Below are positions 60,744-64,000 of a stretch of DNA of 64,000 bases, piece by piece (the first letter of the stretch is position 1; each line of letters starts with the position of its first letter). Position numbers and translations under genes: made by a program. A model generated the notes under the pieces. The model saw only the letters and a program-made list of their open reading frames with translations. It had not been told where the DNA came from and searched no databases. This DNA comes from Celeribacter baekdonensis B30. GTDB taxonomy: Bacteria; Pseudomonadota; Alphaproteobacteria; Rhodobacterales; Rhodobacteraceae. The DNA lies in the NCBI RefSeq assembly GCF_000299875.1, contig NZ_AMRK01000017.1:1-64000 (forward strand), given 5' to 3'.

Positions 60744-62398
60744 GTGCGTACCCATTGATAAATCCATGTTTCCGTCAGTTTCCGTCCAAAGCCCGCGACA
60801 TGGGCGACAAGTTCAACCAGCCGCTCATTGCCGCCATCGACATCAATCACCAAACGCCAGCGCGTGGTGTTTTCAATTTTGGAGAGGGCGATATGTTGGA
60901 TTTTGCCGCCAGACAGGGTCACGACCGGCTCCATCTCAGCATCCGCAGGCAGCCCCGCCATCAACCCACCGTCAAAATCAATCACAAATTTGCGCAACGA
61001 GGCTTTCGCGCCCGAGACGCCAGACGTGCCGCCTTGGCCCGCCAAAGTGTTGACAATCCATGCGCGGTCCCCGTCGCGGTCGGTGCCAAGCGCCCCCCAC
61101 CGCAGACGATACACATATTCACGCGTCTCGCCCGCTTTCGGCTTCTCAGACGGCACCCAGAAGCTGACGATGTTGTCATTGCCTTCCAGATCGGACGGGA
61201 TTTCCACCAAACGGATAGCGCCCGGGCCCCAATCGCCCTGCGGTTCGATCAACACAGAGGGGCGGTCCTGATAATGCGCCCCGGCGTCTTGGTAATCCTC
61301 AAACGCCCGGTCGCGTTGGATCAGACCGAAGGATTTGAGGTTCGGTTCGCTCAGATACGAGCTTGCCAGACGCGGCGGGTTGTTGAGCGGACGCCAGAGC
61401 ACATCGCCGTCGCGACGCACCACCATCAGGGCGTTGCTGTCATGGACTTGCGGGCGATAATCGTCAAAGGCGTCGCTATTCTTTTCGTCGAACAAGAACA
61501 TCGAGGTCAGCGCGGCCACGCCCAATTGTTCCACATCGCGGCGGAAATGCAGCTTGGCGGTGACATCAATCACCGTTTCCTCGCCCGGACGGATAACAAA
61601 CCGATACGCGCCGGTGCAGGACGGGCTTTCGAGGGCTGCGTAAAATACCACGGTGTCCTGGCCGACGGCAGGACGTTCGAGCCAAAACTCAGTGAAGCGC
61701 GGGAATTCTTCTTCGCCGCTCAACCCGGTGTTGATGGCAAGCCCCCGCGCCGACAGGCCATAGCTGCTGTCACGCGCCAAAGCGCGGAAATAGGAGGCGC
61801 CAACAAAGGCCACCAATTCGTCGAACTTATCAGCGCGATTGAGCGGCGAGTTCAACCGAAAGCCAGCCACACCGGGCAAGGCGACATGGGGCGACACGCG
61901 CGCGGCCAAGTCTTCATAATAGAGGAAATCGTCAGTGGAAAACGCCATCGGCACCTGCATACCGTCCACGACCTCATGGACCGTCACCGTGTCTTTGTAC
62001 AACCAACCGGGATGAAAAGCGTGAACCTGAAACAACACGCCCTCATCGCGCCAGCGGGCACGCAAGGGGTTGAACTGGATCTTACGGTAGTCGTCGTAAT
62101 CGAGGTCCGTGATCACTTCGGCCGCGGCAACAGGGGCCTGATAGTCAGACTGCGCCGCCTCAGACATCCGCGCATCGAGCCAGTCAAACGAAAACGGCTG
62201 AGGGCCGATCGGTTCGGCCACAGGTTCGGGCATGACCTCCGGCACAGGCGTGCTGACGGCTGGTGCATCCACCGTTGGGTCCACGTCTTGTGCCCAAGCA
62301 GTGCGCGCCAAGGCGACGGCGGCCACAGACCCCGACAGCGTGGCAAGAACGGAACGACGGGACAGGCCCGCATCAGAAGAGAGTGACTTTACTGACAT
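60740..62398 (-). CDS. opgG: periplasmic glucan biosynthesis protein OpgG
   Basis: Periplasmic protein of 552 residues needed to form the branched glucan. A Tat signal is visible (SRRSVLATLSGSVAAVA, cleavage near AWAQ), then an acidic/Pro-rich spacer (about 40-65) and the MdoG domain (from QPFSFDWLDARM). It is the first gene of the opgGIHC operon. The spacer between signal and domain is longer than in E. coli. Its upstream region holds three closely spaced GACTC sites. Confidence 0.93.
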   Translation of the reverse strand: MSVKSLSSDAGLSRRSVLATLSGSVAAVALARTAWAQDVDPTVDAPAVSTPVPEVMPEPVAEPIGPQPFSFDWLDARMSEAAQSDYQAPVAAAEVITDLDYDDYRKIQFNPLRARWRDEGVLFQVHAFHPGWLYKDTVTVHEVVDGMQVPMAFSTDDFLYYEDLAARVSPHVALPGVAGFRLNSPLNRADKFDELVAFVGASYFRALARDSSYGLSARGLAINTGLSGEEEFPRFTEFWLERPAVGQDTVVFYAALESPSCTGAYRFVIRPGEETVIDVTAKLHFRRDVEQLGVAALTSMFLFDEKNSDAFDDYRPQVHDSNALMVVRRDGDVLWRPLNNPPRLASSYLSEPNLKSFGLIQRDRAFEDYQDAGAHYQDRPSVLIEPQGDWGPGAIRLVEIPSDLEGNDNIVSFWVPSEKPKAGETREYVYRLRWGALGTDRDGDRAWIVNTLAGQGGTSGVSGAKASLRKFVIDFDGGLMAGLPADAEMEPVVTLSGGKIQHIALSKIENTTRWRLVIDVDGGNERLVELVAHVAGFGRKLTETWIYQWVRT

Positions 62399-62815
62399 TG
62401 CGCAAACATTGAACCGAACTGGCTTCCCGACTTGGTTTCTCGACTCTGGTTTCCCAGACTCACATCATCCCTGCATGCGACTCACTCGCATGACAGTTCC
62501 GTGACATCCGTCAAATATGTTTAGTTTCGCTGCACCGCCACATAAATCTGTAGAACCGTTTGAGAACTGGCGATTTTTCGCGAGTTTGTCAGGGGCGAAA
62601 TCGGGGTTTTTCGCCGGTTTCGCGGAAAAACAAGGTTGCTTTCGCCTAAAGCGGCCTTTTATTCCCTCTCTGCGCGAAACCCCGCGCATTGCACCCGCCG
62701 AACGCGCAGATTGTCCCCCTATTGAACACCCCGCTATTGAGCATCAAAGCCCCAGGAGATCACGGCGGGGGCTGTGCCGCTTTTCAACACTTGCACGACA
62801 GGGTAGACTGATCCG
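62399..62815. promoter_or_regulatory. divergent intergenic region between opgG and the PqiA-like genes
   Basis: This 417-base gap contains the opgG promoter (minus) and that of the pqiA-like pair (plus). Positions 62442-62483 carry three GACTC sites. A T/A-rich part is at 62515-62600. I found no supported gene and no clear -35/-10 pairs. Confidence 0.5.
62442..62483. repeat. three GACTC (GANTC) sites upstream of opgG
   Basis: GACTC occurs at 62442, 62457 and 62479, all in the same orientation, within 42 bases and 44 to 85 bases from the opgG start. These are CcrM methylation targets. Methylation-sensitive control of opgG is a hypothesis. Confidence 0.6.
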
Positions 62816-63460
62816 ATGACCGCACCCGCCTTTCCTCATATCCCTGACCTTGACGGGATGATGGCTTGTCCCGCCTGTGACGCTTTGCTGGTGGACCGCA
62901 CTGTCTCGGTCGGAGCCACGGCCTCTTGCCCGCGCTGTCATACGGTGATCGAAGCGCCGCGACCCTTGGCGATGACCCGCATCATCATGCTGGCTCTGGC
63001 AGCGCTGATCCTGATGATTGCGGCGGTGTTTTTCCCCTTTCTCGAATTGGGTGCGGCGGGCATGGTCCGGCGCAGTTCTTTGTTGGACACGGTGATGGCC
63101 TATGCCACCGGATTGACCGCGCCGCTGACGCTGGCCATGGCTGCTTTGATTGTGGTTTTGCCCGTGACCCGGTTTTTGACACTGCTTTATGTGTTGGGGC
63201 CGATGGCCTTTGGCTGGCATCCGGCACGCCATGCGGTTCATGCGTTTCGAGTGACCGAAGCGTTGCGGCCCTGGGCGATGGCAGAGGTGTTTATCGTTGG
63301 CGTTGCGGTGGCATTGGTAAAAGTCGCAGGGCTGGCGCATGTCTCGCTGGGCCCGGCATTTTGGGCCTTTGTGGCGCTGGTCATCGTGACCGTGCTGAAA
63401 GATAATTTTATGAGTAGAGTGACCGTTTGGAAAACCTTAGAAGCGCGCCGCCGATCCTGA
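62816..63460 (+). CDS. pqiA: paraquat-inducible protein A-like membrane protein (first half)
   Basis: Membrane protein of 214 residues. An N-terminal Cys4 zinc-ribbon-like motif (MACPACDALL ... SCPRCHTVI) precedes four membrane segments typical of one PqiA domain. E. coli PqiA has two such halves in one polypeptide of about 417 residues; here the halves are separate overlapping genes. PqiA works with the MCE protein PqiB in lipid transport across the envelope; no mce gene is inside the window. Confidence 0.88.
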   Translation: MTAPAFPHIPDLDGMMACPACDALLVDRTVSVGATASCPRCHTVIEAPRPLAMTRIIMLALAALILMIAAVFFPFLELGAAGMVRRSSLLDTVMAYATGLTAPLTLAMAALIVVLPVTRFLTLLYVLGPMAFGWHPARHAVHAFRVTEALRPWAMAEVFIVGVAVALVKVAGLAHVSLGPAFWAFVALVIVTVLKDNFMSRVTVWKTLEARRRS

Positions 63461-64000
63461 CAGCCCGTGATGCGGGTCTGATCGGCTGCACCCATTGTGG
63501 CAAGGTGGACCGACCCGGCGTGGTGCGATGTGCCCGCTGTGGCGCCCGTCTGCGCCCGCGCGATGTCGATGGTTTGCAAAAGGTCTGGGCCTGGCTCATC
63601 GCCGGAATGGTCATCTATATACCGGCCAATCTCTACCCGATGCTTTCCACCGTAAGTCTTGGGAAAACCACGGAAAACACCATTCTCGGCGGGGTGATCG
63701 AACTGATGCACCACGGCTCCTACGGCGTGGCGGGTATCGTGTTCTTCGCCTCCATCGTGATCCCGATCGCCAAGTTCATTGCGATTATTTACCTTGGCCT
63801 GTCGGTGACACGCAAAGTACGCATGCCGATGCATCGCCGTCACACCCTGTTTGAAATTGTTGAATTTATTGGACGCTGGTCGATGATTGATGTGTTTGTG
63901 GTTGCGATCCTTTCTTCGCTGGTGCGGTTGGATTTTGCTGCCACCATCACGCCGGGGATTGCGGCGGTCAGCTTTGCACTTTCCGTTGCCTTCACTATGA
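63427..64000 (+). CDS. pqiA: paraquat-inducible protein A-like membrane protein (second half), cut by the window end
   Basis: Partial gene. In this frame a Cys4 motif (CTHCGK ... CARCGARL) is followed by membrane segments (WAWLIAGMVIYIPANLYPM; GIVFFASIVIPIAKFIAI; the IDVFVVAIL region), the PqiA pattern. The first possible start is TTG at 63427, inside the 3' end of the preceding gene, with GAGTGACC upstream; a stop codon lies just before it. The frame is open to position 64000. A neighbouring pqiB/mce gene would be expected to the right. Confidence 0.82.
   Translation, partial: MENLRSAPPILTARDAGLIGCTHCGKVDRPGVVRCARCGARLRPRDVDGLQKVWAWLIAGMVIYIPANLYPMLSTVSLGKTTENTILGGVIELMHHGSYGVAGIVFFASIVIPIAKFIAIIYLGLSVTRKVRMPMHRRHTLFEIVEFIGRWSMIDVFVVAILSSLVRLDFAATITPGIAAVSFALSVAFTM

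Noticed and set aside
60578-62386. Plus-strand frame of 602 codons opposite opgG
   Set aside because: Antisense shadow; the minus-strand protein has a Tat signal and the whole MdoG domain.

Overview
The window looks like a chromosomal segment of an alphaproteobacterium of the Rhodobacteraceae (Roseobacter group). Reasons: the block murA - DUF2948 - hisD - UPF0262 - low-Mr phosphatase - infA - maf - rne/rng - yacG - tRNA-Phe is a typical order in that family; the osmoregulated periplasmic glucan genes run opgG-opgI-opgH-opgC as in Rhodobacter sphaeroides; GC is high; and GANTC sites (the CcrM methylation target of alphaproteobacteria) are clustered in intergenic DNA. No rRNA, CRISPR array, intact insertion sequence or prophage was seen. 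Two tRNA genes are present (Thr-GGT, Phe-GAA).

Layout. 1-608: non-coding, with a dense GANTC/inverted-repeat cluster and the terminator of a proX-proW-proV betaine importer (609-3673, minus). 4112-10657: an MsbA-like ABC exporter, a Kbp-like BON/LysM protein, and a divergent KAS III / acyl-CoA synthetase pair. 11105-20486: tRNA-Thr and the conserved housekeeping block, with a KSI-like / GNAT / nitrilase trio inserted. 20683-35899: an FkbM-GT2 fusion, DUF484-xerC, an EF-hand protein, ileS, a truncated haemoglobin, a flavin monooxygenase, YcjX/YcjF, truA, a GH13 sugar phosphorylase and an ExoY-like sugar transferase. 57518-62398 (minus): opgGIHC. 62816-64000: two PqiA-like genes, the second cut by the window end.

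The most unusual part is 36274-57442, two divergent, mostly translationally coupled operons. The minus operon encodes a BMP-type (nucleoside/purine class) ABC importer, an 8-oxoguanine-deaminase-like enzyme, a Rieske-type oxygenase without its Rieske cluster, and a guanine deaminase. The plus operon encodes an acylphosphatase-fold small protein, a stand-alone Rieske [2Fe-2S] protein, a GST-like protein, a LysR regulator, a two-subunit TPP enzyme, a GMC oxidoreductase, a third amidohydrolase, a second Rieske-less oxygenase paralogue, a fused FAD-molybdopterin hydroxylase with separate 2Fe-2S subunit, and an aldehyde dehydrogenase.

The combination of cluster-less oxygenase, separate Rieske protein and GST-like protein parallels NdmC/NdmD/NdmE of bacterial caffeine N-demethylation. 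I infer a split Rieske oxygenase acting on a purine- or pterin-like N-heterocycle, possibly a methylated or side-chain-bearing guanine. Import, oxygenation, deamination, Mo-hydroxylation and alcohol/aldehyde oxidation would all be encoded together. The substrate and the electron-donating reductase are not evident from this window.
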